9,298 nt of DNA from JADHUC01 sp964617665. Lineage in GTDB: Bacteria > Planctomycetota > Planctomycetia > Pirellulales > Pirellulaceae. The position numbers were made by a program, and so were the translations under genes. The notes below the pieces were generated by a model. That model was given only the letters and a program-made list of their open reading frames with translations, was not told the DNA's origin and searched no databases. How positions within the stretch are numbered: position 1 is the stretch's first letter; each line of letters starts with the position of its first letter. The stretch spans positions 1 to 9,298 of the forward strand of contig CAZUAH010000546.1 of the NCBI GenBank assembly GCA_964617665.1. Direction: 5' to 3'. Below are positions 1 through 7,530 of the stretch, piece after piece.

Positions 1-2686
1 CGAAGTTCTCTTCGTTACGGCCGTTCCATTTTTCAAGTGAGATTTGCATGGCTGTCGGCACATGTTGAAAAGAGGCACCCGACGTAAGCCGCATGGCAAT
101 GAAACCACCCCGGTTGGCTACGTCACCCTCCGCGATGACTTCGCCACGGCCATTCGTGACGGTTCCTGAGCCGCCAGACACTATGTACTCATCGTCCAAG
201 CGGCTCATAGAGATTCCCTGTAGACTAACACTGATTCTCCCTGTCGGCTCAGCCCCTGTTCTTTCCGGTCGTGTTGCGTGCAAAGGCGGTTTTGTTGAAG
301 CGACATCAGCAGGCGCTGCTTCTTGCGGCGGTCGGTTTCGATGGTGGAAACACTGCTCTGGCATCCATCCTGTCTTGAGTCCGTCTTCGGTCAACAGCGC
401 TACGCCAATCCATGGCCTGAACACCTGCACAATCATAACTTCCTCACCCTCGCCAACTCGCACGGAGGACTGCCCCTTGTTGCGTAAGAGGCCCGCCCTT
501 GCCGTTCGCAACATCCCGTTGCGGGTGGGATGATCCTCCTGATGAGTACGCCGTTGCTTGATCGCCGTCGCAAGTCGATCTGCTCCACCGAACTCTCGTG
601 CATACCATGTCTTGGCAACGAGTTTTCCTGCTTGCCGCCAACGGGCCGACTTGAGGGCTTTCGTGGATCCGTCATAGCACCCACTGGGCGCAAGAGCCAG
701 CCACTCTCGGCCATCGTCAAGAACGAGCAGACGGGCAAGTTCCTGTTTCGAATTTGTGTCCTTAAGAACTAGAGCACCTTCCTCGGGTAGTGAACAGACC
801 TCAACCGTCCCATCTGGACCGGTTGCCAATGGCATTCCTGCACGAACTCTGTCTAAGAACGACGTCCCGATCAAGCTATCAGCATCCCATTCACCGCGTG
901 TGTCTGCGTCGATCGCTATCGATAGGGTCTTTCCATCTTCACTGAGTGAAGCAGTTGAGGTCTCCGTAGTTTTTGATCCAACTGAAGAGAGGGACGTCAG
1001 GGTATTGTCTTTGATCCTGAATGACTCAATTCTCTGGCCGGTCGATGGTTCCCATAGTGCGACGAGATCCCCATCATATCGCACAAGTAAGAGCCTGCCA
1101 TCTTGGCTGAAGTCGGCACAGATAGGACGACCACGTCTCATCCCCAGCGCCTGAACCGGCTGGCCAGTTAATGAATCAATCAACATCGCTTGGCTGCCGC
1201 CTTCAGCTATCAGGAGGCGGCGACCATCCGGGCTGAAGGCGACCGAACTAGCAGATGTTGCCGTTGGAACTGTCCGAAGCTTCTTGCCGCTTTTCACGTC
1301 CCATACGGAAAACGACTTACGGCCATATGTAACCAACTCACTGCCATCCAGCCGGAATACAGGGATCGGATTTGAGAGACGCTCCTCGAAGGTGTGGACT
1401 TTCGTTCCCCTTTCCGTTTCCCACAGGATTGTTTCAGACAAGGCTGCCGTAGCCAAATATTGCCCATCGGGGGAGAGAGCAGTTTCCTGCCATCGGTGAT
1501 CGCTTACTTCCAGTTCCAAGGGGACTGTGCCCGCGTCTTTGCGCGTCAGGACAAGGGATCGGTCGAAGCACGCGATAAGATAGTGTCCAGGAGTTCCCAT
1601 TCGCACATTCCTAACACGCATCGTGCGATCTTCACTCGGCCGCGACAATAAGTACATTTCGCCGCTATTGAGCTTGCAGCAACCAACGCCATGCCCACCA
1701 CCTTGCATGTCCGTTGCCAGGAAGGCCCAATACTCGCCAAACGTGCCAATGGACCCGAATCGACTAATCCTCGCAAACAAGCCTGATCTCCGAAGCTGGT
1801 CACTCAGAGTCTCCCGGCGCAGTTCCAGCCCAGTGGTAACGTCCCAAGAAATCACGACCGCGTCCTTGTCGATTGTAATAGCTTCCGTGCCATCCTTGTT
1901 GAATCCGACGCATCCAATATCATCCTCGTGGCCTTCCGGTAAGACTAACTCTGGTGGCGTTGAGAATACCGGCGCCGTGTCAGGCAATTTCTCGAAATCC
2001 GAAGCAGTCATGACCTCGGGAATTCGGTCTTCTCGTGAAATGTCTCCAGCAGTTCCAACAACCTTCGGAGCCCCTTGTTGAGGCGGCGATTCCTTTCGCG
2101 CCGATTGTGTCTTCTCTTGTTCCACCACTTCGGCCAGGTTGGTGGTCCTGCGAAGTAATTCGGCCCTCTGGCGATCGGTGATCGAAACCGAGTACTGGGG
2201 CGTGATGCCTGCGTTAAAGGTCACCTTTATCTTGCCGAATTCCCGCGTGCAGATGAATCCTTCGTCGAATCGGTTAGTTGTCGTTGCGATTTTCACCCCG
2301 TTACACGAAAAGGATTCAAAGGTACCTTGTGCCATTTTTGGGCAAGGCTGACCGGTTTGATGTGGCGTAATGCTAGAAAACGCGAGCGCAGGGCCTCCGG
2401 CATCGAAACTGACATTGCAGCCATCAATCAGAAAACGCATCTCACTAGGTGACACGACTCTATAGGATTCCGCGGTCGTGTTTTCTGTCGCGTCGGGTGA
2501 ATCTGATTGCTTCGATTCCTCATCGTTGGCTTTAGCCTTGTCGGCAGTTGGCTTTTCCGGAATCGCCGTGTCTGACTTGGAATCAGATTTAGCGTTGCTC
2601 GGCAAGGGTTCGCCCGCATCAAAGCATCCGCCGAATAACGCCAAGACACCCACACACAGAAGAGCGGTGATTCTACTCGTATCCAT
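1..2686 (-). CDS. WD40-repeat lipoprotein with SH3-like C-terminal segment (partial, runs off left edge)
   Basis: The frame is open without a stop from the ATG at 2686 to base 1 (895 codons), so the C-terminus is missing. The start is supported by AAGGA eight bases upstream. Residues 1-21 form a lipoprotein signal: charged start, hydrophobic core, then LFGGC with the candidate lipid cysteine at 21. This is a relaxed lipobox. A Ser/Lys/Asp/Glu-rich linker and an unrecognised domain (about 75-190) follow. Residues 250-555 carry WD40-type blades: GH at 252-253, ISWDVTTG around W281, LSPDG at 404-408 with W422, VWD at 461-463, FSPDG at 484-488 and FSQDG at 526-530. Residues 657-674 read DDGREWLALAPSGCYDGS, a segment known after WD40 blades in bacterial WD40/caspase-type proteins. 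About 720-785 looks SH3-like (GWMPEQCF near 773-780). Likely an envelope-anchored scaffold; partner unknown. No caspase domain is visible here. Confidence 0.85.
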   Translation of the reverse strand, partial: MDTSRITALLCVGVLALFGGCFDAGEPLPSNAKSDSKSDTAIPEKPTADKAKANDEESKQSDSPDATENTTAESYRVVSPSEMRFLIDGCNVSFDAGGPALAFSSITPHQTGQPCPKMAQGTFESFSCNGVKIATTTNRFDEGFICTREFGKIKVTFNAGITPQYSVSITDRQRAELLRRTTNLAEVVEQEKTQSARKESPPQQGAPKVVGTAGDISREDRIPEVMTASDFEKLPDTAPVFSTPPELVLPEGHEDDIGCVGFNKDGTEAITIDKDAVVISWDVTTGLELRRETLSDQLRRSGLFARISRFGSIGTFGEYWAFLATDMQGGGHGVGCCKLNSGEMYLLSRPSEDRTMRVRNVRMGTPGHYLIACFDRSLVLTRKDAGTVPLELEVSDHRWQETALSPDGQYLATAALSETILWETERGTKVHTFEERLSNPIPVFRLDGSELVTYGRKSFSVWDVKSGKKLRTVPTATSASSVAFSPDGRRLLIAEGGSQAMLIDSLTGQPVQALGMRRGRPICADFSQDGRLLLVRYDGDLVALWEPSTGQRIESFRIKDNTLTSLSSVGSKTTETSTASLSEDGKTLSIAIDADTRGEWDADSLIGTSFLDRVRAGMPLATGPDGTVEVCSLPEEGALVLKDTNSKQELARLLVLDDGREWLALAPSGCYDGSTKALKSARWRQAGKLVAKTWYAREFGGADRLATAIKQRRTHQEDHPTRNGMLRTARAGLLRNKGQSSVRVGEGEEVMIVQVFRPWIGVALLTEDGLKTGWMPEQCFHHRNRPPQEAAPADVASTKPPLHATRPERTGAEPTGRISVSLQGISMSRLDDEYIVSGGSGTVTNGRGEVIAEGDVANRGGFIAMRLTSGASFQHVPTAMQISLEKWNGRNEENF

Positions 2687-3322
2687 AGGATAAGTCCTTG
2701 TCCAAAGAGAGGGAAACACCCCTGCGCCGGTTGCGAAGTACGAACGCCCTGGTCTGTCCCTCCATGCTTGTTGGTCATCTCCTCAATGCCATCTGCTGTT
2801 CGAGGAGTGGCAAAACCGGAAATTGCCCAGGCAGTTGCGGCCCCGACGATCGATACGTACTCGAGACCAATCGCCCGGTCCCGTGAGAGGCCGGATCGCT
2901 CCTCAGAGCTCCGTGTCAGCTTCTGGGTTGGAAAGTGCAGGGTCGCCGAAAACGCGAAGAATTTCTATCATCTGGGCGGGCAAGTTTCAACCAAGCGCGG
3001 CTGGACCTGCACCTATTGGAACAACGGTTGGTGCACGTCAACCGCTTCATCGTCCGCGGTGGTTCGGGCGATCGTGTCGCCACCGGTGGCGGATGCTCTC
3101 GAGAATCGGTGGACGGGCATCTGCCCCGCTACGGTTGCGAAAACGCGCGCGGTATGGTGTAGAGTGTTGCGATAGAGAGCCAGCTCCAAGAGAACGGGCG
3201 ACTTTGAACGTGACAGAGGGCAGGCGATCCATCGGTTGCTCGAGTCGCGTGAAAGAGAGCGGAATTCAGTGACTGACAAACAGCGCTACTGGTTGTGTTG
3301 GGAGAATCTTAGTTCCTGGCTA
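2687..3322. other. Intergenic region of about 640 bases, no secure gene
   Basis: This stretch lies upstream of the lipoprotein gene and downstream of the membrane-protein gene, both on the minus strand, so it should hold the lipoprotein promoter. I could not pick out a convincing -35/-10 pair. All six frames carry only short open stretches. The two most protein-like are on the plus strand. One is open from 2887 to 3162 with a possible GTG start at 2935, and includes a helix-like piece containing ARLDLHLLEQRLVHVNRF. The other, around 3205-3290, contains RGQAIHRLLESRERERN. They are in different frames. They could be pieces of one decayed gene or chance. I recognise no family. Confidence 0.4.
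2887..3162 (+). pseudogene. Possible decayed gene fragment, unrecognised
   Basis: The frame is open from just after a TGA (2884-2886) to a TAG at 3160-3162. There is no ATG and no ribosome binding site before the GTG at 2935. The middle (about 2960-3080) uses G/C-ending codons and reads as a basic amphipathic helix (REEFLSSGRASFNQ then ARLDLHLLEQRL). The following residues become Gly/Ser/Arg-rich and less protein-like. A chance open frame in GC-rich DNA is the main alternative. I list it only because the neighbouring region has no other explanation. Confidence 0.15.
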
Positions 3323-4609
3323 CTAATTCTTAGAGACGGCCTGATGAGGCACAGCGACGGCCATCGCCTGCCTCAGCACCAGTTCGTGTTCTGTGGTGGC
3401 GGGCCCGAAGTCACGCTGCATGCCTTCGATTCGTGAGCTGCGGCAAACGAGGCCCAAGAGGATCACATTGTCTCCCCTTTCAAAGTGGGACGGGTGTTCG
3501 CTTACCACCCGCATCGGGCTGGGAAACGGTCCGATGAGTGTGAATTCCGAGGAGTACTGTCCGGCCCGTGGGGACATGGTTCCCATCGTGCCTGATATCA
3601 GGATGCCCATCGGTGGCGCAGCTTCGTCGAGATACCCCGACGCGAGGCGCCCAATCTGTTCTGCACAATCAGACGTTCTGCCAAGCGATGCGACTAGGCT
3701 CCGGATCGCCAGTTTACGATCGTCCAGCCGCGCATTGTCCCTCGATTCTACCAGTGTCAGCACTTCGGCCAGTCGGCAAAACTTATGGTAAACTTCAGGC
3801 GAGATCTCCCCCGAGGATTCTGTGGTCTGTATTGCCGCATGGGCGTGGCCTAGAGCAGCGCCCAACTCATCTGAGGTGAAAACCGGCAACGCGGTCTGCT
3901 CCGGAATATCCATCGGCTCGGATTCGATCACGTCCTGCACGTCTTCTAGGTACGTCGGGGCGGGCGAGGCGTCGCTGGCCAATGCGTTCGGTGTTTCGAT
4001 CGCATCGTCGATGGTCTTGCTGGCAGCCGATTGAGTGTCATTTTCTGCGCCAACAGGCGCGACGTTTTCCGGCCATTTAATCAATCCGAAAGGGGCCAGC
4101 ATGCAGAACACAGCAATGGGCATGATAAGAACACCCGTCACGGTCTGCTTGGTCAATTGCCCCGCGATCCTAAGGTGGACCATCGTCTCGCCGCGGTCGT
4201 ACAGGGCCGTCTTGAGTGTGTTTGCGACACGCCTCAGAACCAATTGAGGCAGCAACAGGCGAAGCGGCATGACGGCGCCGAGGAACAAGATGCCGGCCAT
4301 CACATGCTGAAACATAAGACCTAGCGCGCATCCACCGCAGAGAATCGCCAGAACGCCTCGCACCACCGCGGAAGGGATGAACGGGTCGCCATGGATTTCG
4401 TGCGTTCCATTCTGGAGGACGCGGACTCTGACTTCACAGCCGCACAAAGGATTAGCGATGATCGTGGTTCGACTACCCTTAGGGGTGACCGAATACCCGA
4501 CTTCAGTTTGCACCTCCCTCCAGATGTCACCTAGTTTTGGCTGCGCGGCAACATCGATCGTGGGAATCTCCCCAACCGTCATTTTTGTTGCGCGACGAGG
4601 ATCGTTCAT
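3323..4609 (-). CDS. Uncharacterised membrane protein with three hydrophobic segments and a possible C-terminal OB-like domain
   Basis: The frame opens at an ATG at 4624 (433 residues). An internal ATG at 4609 (428 residues) is preferred because GGAG lies nine bases before it, while the upstream ATG has no Shine-Dalgarno match. In the 433-residue numbering, an N-terminal soluble region of about 85 residues contains CGCEVRVRVL. Two adjacent hydrophobic stretches follow (about 86-107 and 108-130), then a basic loop and a third (about 163-183). A Ser/Ala/Asp/Glu-rich linker (185-245) leads to a mostly helical region (250-335) and a C-terminal part (338-420). That part contains GILISGTMGTMSPRAGQYSS and RGDNVILLGLV, a beta-rich pattern resembling OB-type domains of planctomycete membrane proteins (inference from memory). 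No catalytic motif is visible and I do not recognise a named family. It is probably monocistronic, since the lipoprotein gene lies 637 bases downstream. Confidence 0.75.
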   Translation of the reverse strand: MNDPRRATKMTVGEIPTIDVAAQPKLGDIWREVQTEVGYSVTPKGSRTTIIANPLCGCEVRVRVLQNGTHEIHGDPFIPSAVVRGVLAILCGGCALGLMFQHVMAGILFLGAVMPLRLLLPQLVLRRVANTLKTALYDRGETMVHLRIAGQLTKQTVTGVLIMPIAVFCMLAPFGLIKWPENVAPVGAENDTQSAASKTIDDAIETPNALASDASPAPTYLEDVQDVIESEPMDIPEQTALPVFTSDELGAALGHAHAAIQTTESSGEISPEVYHKFCRLAEVLTLVESRDNARLDDRKLAIRSLVASLGRTSDCAEQIGRLASGYLDEAAPPMGILISGTMGTMSPRAGQYSSEFTLIGPFPSPMRVVSEHPSHFERGDNVILLGLVCRSSRIEGMQRDFGPATTEHELVLRQAMAVAVPHQAVSKN

Positions 4610-4708
4610 GCTCGTTTGCTCCATTTAGGTGTGGTCTACGGATGGTGTCACGGCCCGCCCAATGTCGTCTGGTCGATACGATGCGGATTTGGTCTACTTG
4701 TTTGGCAG

Positions 4709-4873
4709 TTACCTACGCCGATGCCAGGTTTCGACGCCTCCAGAAGATGATCGAATGGAATACCCATGCCTCGTTGCCCATTCGCGTGCTGCCTTGCGAA
4801 GTTCTTCTTTATTGCAATTGGGATATGCTTCGGCAATAGTCTTTGTCCTTTTCTTTTGATCAATTGAACAATC
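4709..4873 (-). pseudogene. Orphan C-terminal gene fragment cut at an IS3 junction
   Basis: One minus-strand frame is open from inside the IS remnant down to a TAA at 4709-4711, about 54 codons, and contains no ATG. Its composition is that of a genuine soluble protein end: TIAEAYPNCNKEELRKAA, then REWATRHGYSIRSSSGGVE, then TWHRRR. This is a helix followed by a beta-hairpin-like basic tail, which suggests a nucleic-acid-binding fold. That is an inference; I do not recognise the family. The protein-like part begins just where the transposase homology starts on the opposite strand (about 4868-4873). This suggests that IS insertion and/or deletion removed the 5' part of the host gene. No candidate for the missing part lies in the window. 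The alternative is a chance open frame. Confidence 0.35.
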
Positions 4874-5326
4874 ACCTACCTGCCGACTCGATGTGGATGG
4901 ACTTACCTCGCCGTGGTGTTAGACTTGTTTAGTGGCAAGGTCGTTGGCTGGTCGATTCGAGACAGCCTGACAACTCGCTTGGGCGCCGAGGCACTACGCC
5001 AAGCCATCGAGTCGCGTCGCCCCGATTTGGGCCGCTTGTTGCATCACAGCGATCGAGGCTGTCAGTACACCAGCGACGCCTTCCGAGGAATCTTACAGTC
5101 TCTTGGTATTACCGCCTCGATGAGCCGGACCGACTGCTGTTACGACAACTCCGTGAAGGAGCGCTTCTTCTGGTCCCCGAAACACGAGTGGACGAATCAC
5201 GAAACCTATGCTGATCTCCAAGAAGCACGGCTCGGGGTTTTCAAGTACATCGAAACATTCTACAACACGACACGACTTCATCAGACTCTGGACTATCAAT
5301 CACCCAACCACTTTGAAGCTGAATAG
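4868..5326 (+). pseudogene. IS3-family transposase (OrfB), 5'-truncated remnant
   Basis: The frame is open from just after a TGA (4865-4867) to the TAG at 5324-5326, 152 residues. IS3-family OrfB proteins are usually about 270-300. The sequence begins TITYLPTRCGWTYLAVVLDL, where intact relatives have W-x-x-D-I-T-Y. The first catalytic Asp of the DDE triad is therefore lost exactly at the truncation. The second is present in HHSDRGCQYTSDAF, and the Glu is present in SVKERFFWSPKHEW. The ending YNTTRLHQTLDYQSPNHFE is the typical IS3 rve C-terminus. A GTG at 4913 could start a shorter product, which would also lack the first Asp. The helix-turn-helix and OrfA regions are absent, so it is not expected to transpose. 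Confidence 0.9.
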
Positions 5327-5366
5327 AAGCTACAAATCGCCCAGTAACCAACCCTCGTCCGGAGTC

Positions 5367-5385
5367 CGGTGGCACTGGGCCACCG
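5367..5385 (+). repeat. Short hairpin between transposase remnant and ankyrin gene
   Basis: CGGTGGC and GCCACCG form a perfect 7-bp stem around the loop ACTGG. It lies about 40 bases after the transposase stop and 36 bases before the ankyrin ATG. It could be part of the IS right end or a leader structure for the ankyrin gene. There is no T-run after it, so a factor-independent terminator is unlikely. I could not define the terminal inverted repeat of the IS. Confidence 0.4.
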
Positions 5386-5421
5386 CAGATTCTTCCTCAA
5401 ATTCAGACGAAGAGGGACTCC

Positions 5422-6564
5422 ATGTCGATCAAGAGCGCGATCAAGAAGGGAAGAACAGCCGAGCTCCAGGCCGCCATTGAGGCCGGCGAGAATGTGAATC
5501 AGCAGGCGATGATATCCAACGCCACGCCGCTACACTACGCGGCCGAGATGAATCAACCGGGGTGTGCCCGAATTCTGATCGAGGCGGGGGCCGATGTCGA
5601 TGCACGGGAAAGGGAGAGCCAGGGCGGCTCAACACCGCTGCACACGGCAGCCTTCCATGGCAGCCCCGGCGTAGCTTTCGAGTTGCTCGAACATGGTGCG
5701 TCGCCAGACGCTACAGAATCGGGAGGGAGCCGGCGAAGTCCGTTGCACTTTTGTACCGAGGATGGCGGCCATCCGGATGTCGCGGATGTTCTACTCTCGC
5801 ACCGTGCGGACATCGACCGCATGGACAAGTATGGCATGACGCCACTGCACCTAGCCGCAGCCCGGGGCAACCTGTCGATGGTCCAGTATCTGCTTTCCAA
5901 AGGCGCCAATCCGAACGCACGCCGTTTTCAGGGAGAGACTGCGCTGGACGCGGCCATCTATGGCAATTACGACCAAGTTGCCTACGCGTTGCGGATACAC
6001 GGCGGCAAGACAAAAAGCGATTTGAACGCCGAGGAATGGAAACAAGAGCAAGCGGAAGCAACGGCCGCGCGGGCCGCGAAGAAGGTCAAATTGTTCGAGG
6101 TGGTCGCCAAGCAGGCTGCGGAGAAGGCCGTGCAGGCTGAGGAAAAGGCCAAGCAGGCCGAAGAAAAGGTTAAGCAGGTGGCCGACGGCGATGACCGGCA
6201 ACGGTTGCGAGCGGAAGCGGCGGCCAAGCGGGCTGCGAACAAGGCCAAACGGGCTCAGGAGAAAGCCGAGCGGGCTGAGGAGAACGTCAAGCGGGTAGCC
6301 GCCGGCGAACAACCGAAGCAGGAGTGCTTCATCGCGACGGCCGCTTGTGGTTCGCCCGTCAGCCCCGACGTGCTCGTTCTCCGGCGGTTTCGTGACACGG
6401 TCCTTCGGAGGACGCGTCTCGGATGCGCGTTCATCTCGGCATACGAAGCGCACTCTCCTCCGGTTGCGAGCGTGTTACGTCGGTCGAGCGCGCTGCGGAT
6501 GGCCGTGCGGATTCTGATCGTGCGACCGGCTGCCCAACTAGCTCGGCAATTCGTCGACCGTTGA
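5422..6564 (+). CDS. Ankyrin-repeat / coiled-coil protein with CFI-box C-terminal domain
   Basis: 380 residues; GAGG lies six bases before the ATG. Residues 5-195 hold about six ankyrin repeats. Repeat starts are visible as ATPLHYAA (34-41), STPLHTAA (70-77), SPLHFCTEDGG (106-116), MTPLHLAA (139-146) and ETALDAA (172-178). These are joined by typical LL-x-x-GA-x-x-NA endings, and ankyrin repeats normally bind protein partners. Residues 200-300 are Ala/Lys/Glu/Gln-rich, coiled-coil-like and internally duplicated. Residues 302-375 match the CFI-box C-terminal domain: CFIATAACGSP (302-312), VLVLRRFRD (317-325), SPPVA (345-349), then a hydrophobic/Arg end. Most members have Tyr at the position of Cys309. 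That domain is regarded as a putative sorting or anchoring end in otherwise secreted proteins, yet no N-terminal signal peptide is seen here. The gene stands alone behind the IS remnant. Confidence 0.85.
   Translation: MSIKSAIKKGRTAELQAAIEAGENVNQQAMISNATPLHYAAEMNQPGCARILIEAGADVDARERESQGGSTPLHTAAFHGSPGVAFELLEHGASPDATESGGSRRSPLHFCTEDGGHPDVADVLLSHRADIDRMDKYGMTPLHLAAARGNLSMVQYLLSKGANPNARRFQGETALDAAIYGNYDQVAYALRIHGGKTKSDLNAEEWKQEQAEATAARAAKKVKLFEVVAKQAAEKAVQAEEKAKQAEEKVKQVADGDDRQRLRAEAAAKRAANKAKRAQEKAERAEENVKRVAAGEQPKQECFIATAACGSPVSPDVLVLRRFRDTVLRRTRLGCAFISAYEAHSPPVASVLRRSSALRMAVRILIVRPAAQLARQFVDR
6106..6312 (+). repeat. Internal tandem duplication in the coiled-coil segment
   Basis: Two 90-base units, 6106-6195 and 6223-6312 (offset 117 bases, 39 codons), encode matching 30-residue blocks. 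The first runs AKQAAEKAVQAEEKAKQAEE then KVKQVADGDD. The second runs AKRAANKAKRAQEKAERAEE then NVKRVAAGEQ. Gln in the first copy is repeatedly Arg in the second, and both end in a Gly-containing break. Duplication of a coiled-coil unit is the simplest reading. Confidence 0.7.
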
Positions 6565-6810
6565 TGGTCGTGCCGCCAGAAGCGCTAAATCGACGCGAAC
6601 AAGCGTTGGAAGATGCTGGAGGCGTTGATAGGTTAGCCCAGGATTGCCAAACTGATCGTCCCAATCCGCGTAGTCGCTCTGCCGGCAACTTCTCGACCAA
6701 TCAAAAACTCCAGTGGTCACATCGATTGTGGCAAGAACCTGCGTAGACAGCGAGTCCGAAAGCCATGCTATCGAGCTCCGAAGACCTTTCGTGGAAGTCT
6801 TTGCCTTCGT
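6538..6810 (-). pseudogene. Possible C-terminal gene remnant overlapping the end of the ankyrin gene
   Basis: A minus-strand frame is open from just after a TGA (6811-6813) to a TAG at 6538-6540. The stop lies inside the last 27 bases of the convergent ankyrin gene. The downstream half reads like a real protein end: STQVLATIDVTTGVFDWSRS, then SDYADWDDQFGNPGLTYQRL, then a hydrophobic helix containing LVRVDLALLAARPS. No ribosome binding site or ATG precedes it, and the only nearby start codon is a GTG at 6720. It is in the same frame as the pseudogene at 7138-7530, but two stops and an unrelated-looking stretch lie between. Chance or a decayed gene end are both possible; I recognise no family. 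Confidence 0.25.
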
Positions 6811-7137
6811 TCAACCCGGGGCCACACTGCTGCACTGTAGTGGTGTCCACGTGGCTGCCCGGCAGGAAGAGCCTTCACAACCGGATGGGCCCGTGACTAG
6901 CCACTTCCAATCCCTGCGCCGAAAAGAACACATTGAACGCCCAAAGGAGGTCCCACGTACGCCGGAGGCCCCAATCTTAACCATCAACAACTTACCCCTG
7001 GCAGTATCACGGCACCCTACCGCACCAATCAACCGGGTGGAATTGTGAGATACGGAACAGCCTAGCATACGTGTCGCCATAATGCGAACCACGGCAATTC
7101 CCTCGTCTTGTGACCCGTGCCGTCGGACCCCTGGACG
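6713..7137. other. Stretch open on both strands, coding status unclear
   Basis: On the plus strand the frame from a GTG at 6713 is open to a TGA at 7046-7048 (111 codons). It uses largely G/C-ending codons and contains VFAFVQPGATLLHCSGVHVA and NNLPLAVSRHPTAP. On the minus strand 6811-7092 is open for 93 codons and is Cys/Arg/Gly-rich. Neither frame has a Shine-Dalgarno match. The plus-strand reading looks more protein-like but I cannot name a family. The alternatives are a multicopy non-coding element or an insertion separating the gene debris on either side. Confidence 0.25.
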
Positions 7138-7530
7138 CTATGAATAACACATGGGTACCTGGAATCGCCAGAAGAATCGGATACCGAACGGCGCCGGGTA
7201 GGAAGTGATCTTCGTCTCCATTGGTGGAACGTCGTTGTCGGCGTGCGTCCTCTGCGAAAGCCCTACCACTTGACTGGCAGCGACTATCGCCACTCCAGTC
7301 GCTACCACAGTCGGGCGAGCGTTGTACTTCGGTCGATCGTCCTCGGGAATAGCGATACGAAACAGCTCCTCAATCGATCATTGATAGTTGAAGTCAGAGC
7401 TAAACTCCCAAATTCGATCGCAGGTCGCTTCGGATATGGTCCCGTCGTACGCCAGTCGCTTCTTATCTTGATCGTACCAGAAGCGATCCTCAGATGATCG
7501 GCAACGACGGACTTCCGGTGAACTCAGCAC
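7138..7530 (-). pseudogene. Small membrane-anchored protein gene broken by an in-frame TGA
   Basis: The frame runs from a GTG at 7530 to a TAG at 7138-7140, with a single internal TGA at 7378-7380. Before the stop it reads RSSEDRFWYDQDKKRLAYDG followed by TISEATCDRIWEFSSDFNYQ. After it the same frame continues SIEELFRIAIPEDDRPKYNA, then a hydrophobic segment (PTVVATGVAIVAASQVVGL) and a polar tail. Both halves look protein-coding and connect without a frame change. A C-to-T change of CGA (Arg) to TGA would explain the break. Upstream of 7533 the frame has further stops, so the true 5' end may be lost. The intact protein would have had a short acidic/aromatic cytoplasmic part and one membrane helix. 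I do not recognise the family. Confidence 0.45.

Noticed and set aside
93..2351. Several plus-strand open frames of 70-150 codons (such as 93-533, 756-1154, 1623-2081)
   Set aside because: They lie opposite the continuous 895-codon lipoprotein frame on the minus strand, and their translations are Ser/Pro/Arg-rich without domain sense.
2428..2778. Minus-strand frame of 116 codons across the lipoprotein start (with a protein-like stretch from about 2970)
   Set aside because: It overlaps the lipoprotein N-terminus in another frame for over 250 bases and turns into its shadow. The upstream part has no start codon.
4629..4859. Plus-strand frames between the membrane gene and the IS remnant
   Set aside because: They have no ribosome binding site and are less protein-like than the minus-strand tail at 4709-4873.
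5562..6453. Long frames on both strands inside the ankyrin gene (5562-6140 plus, 5553-5909 and 5851-6453 minus)
   Set aside because: They are shadows of the ankyrin/coiled-coil coding sequence, which has clear repeats and a ribosome binding site.
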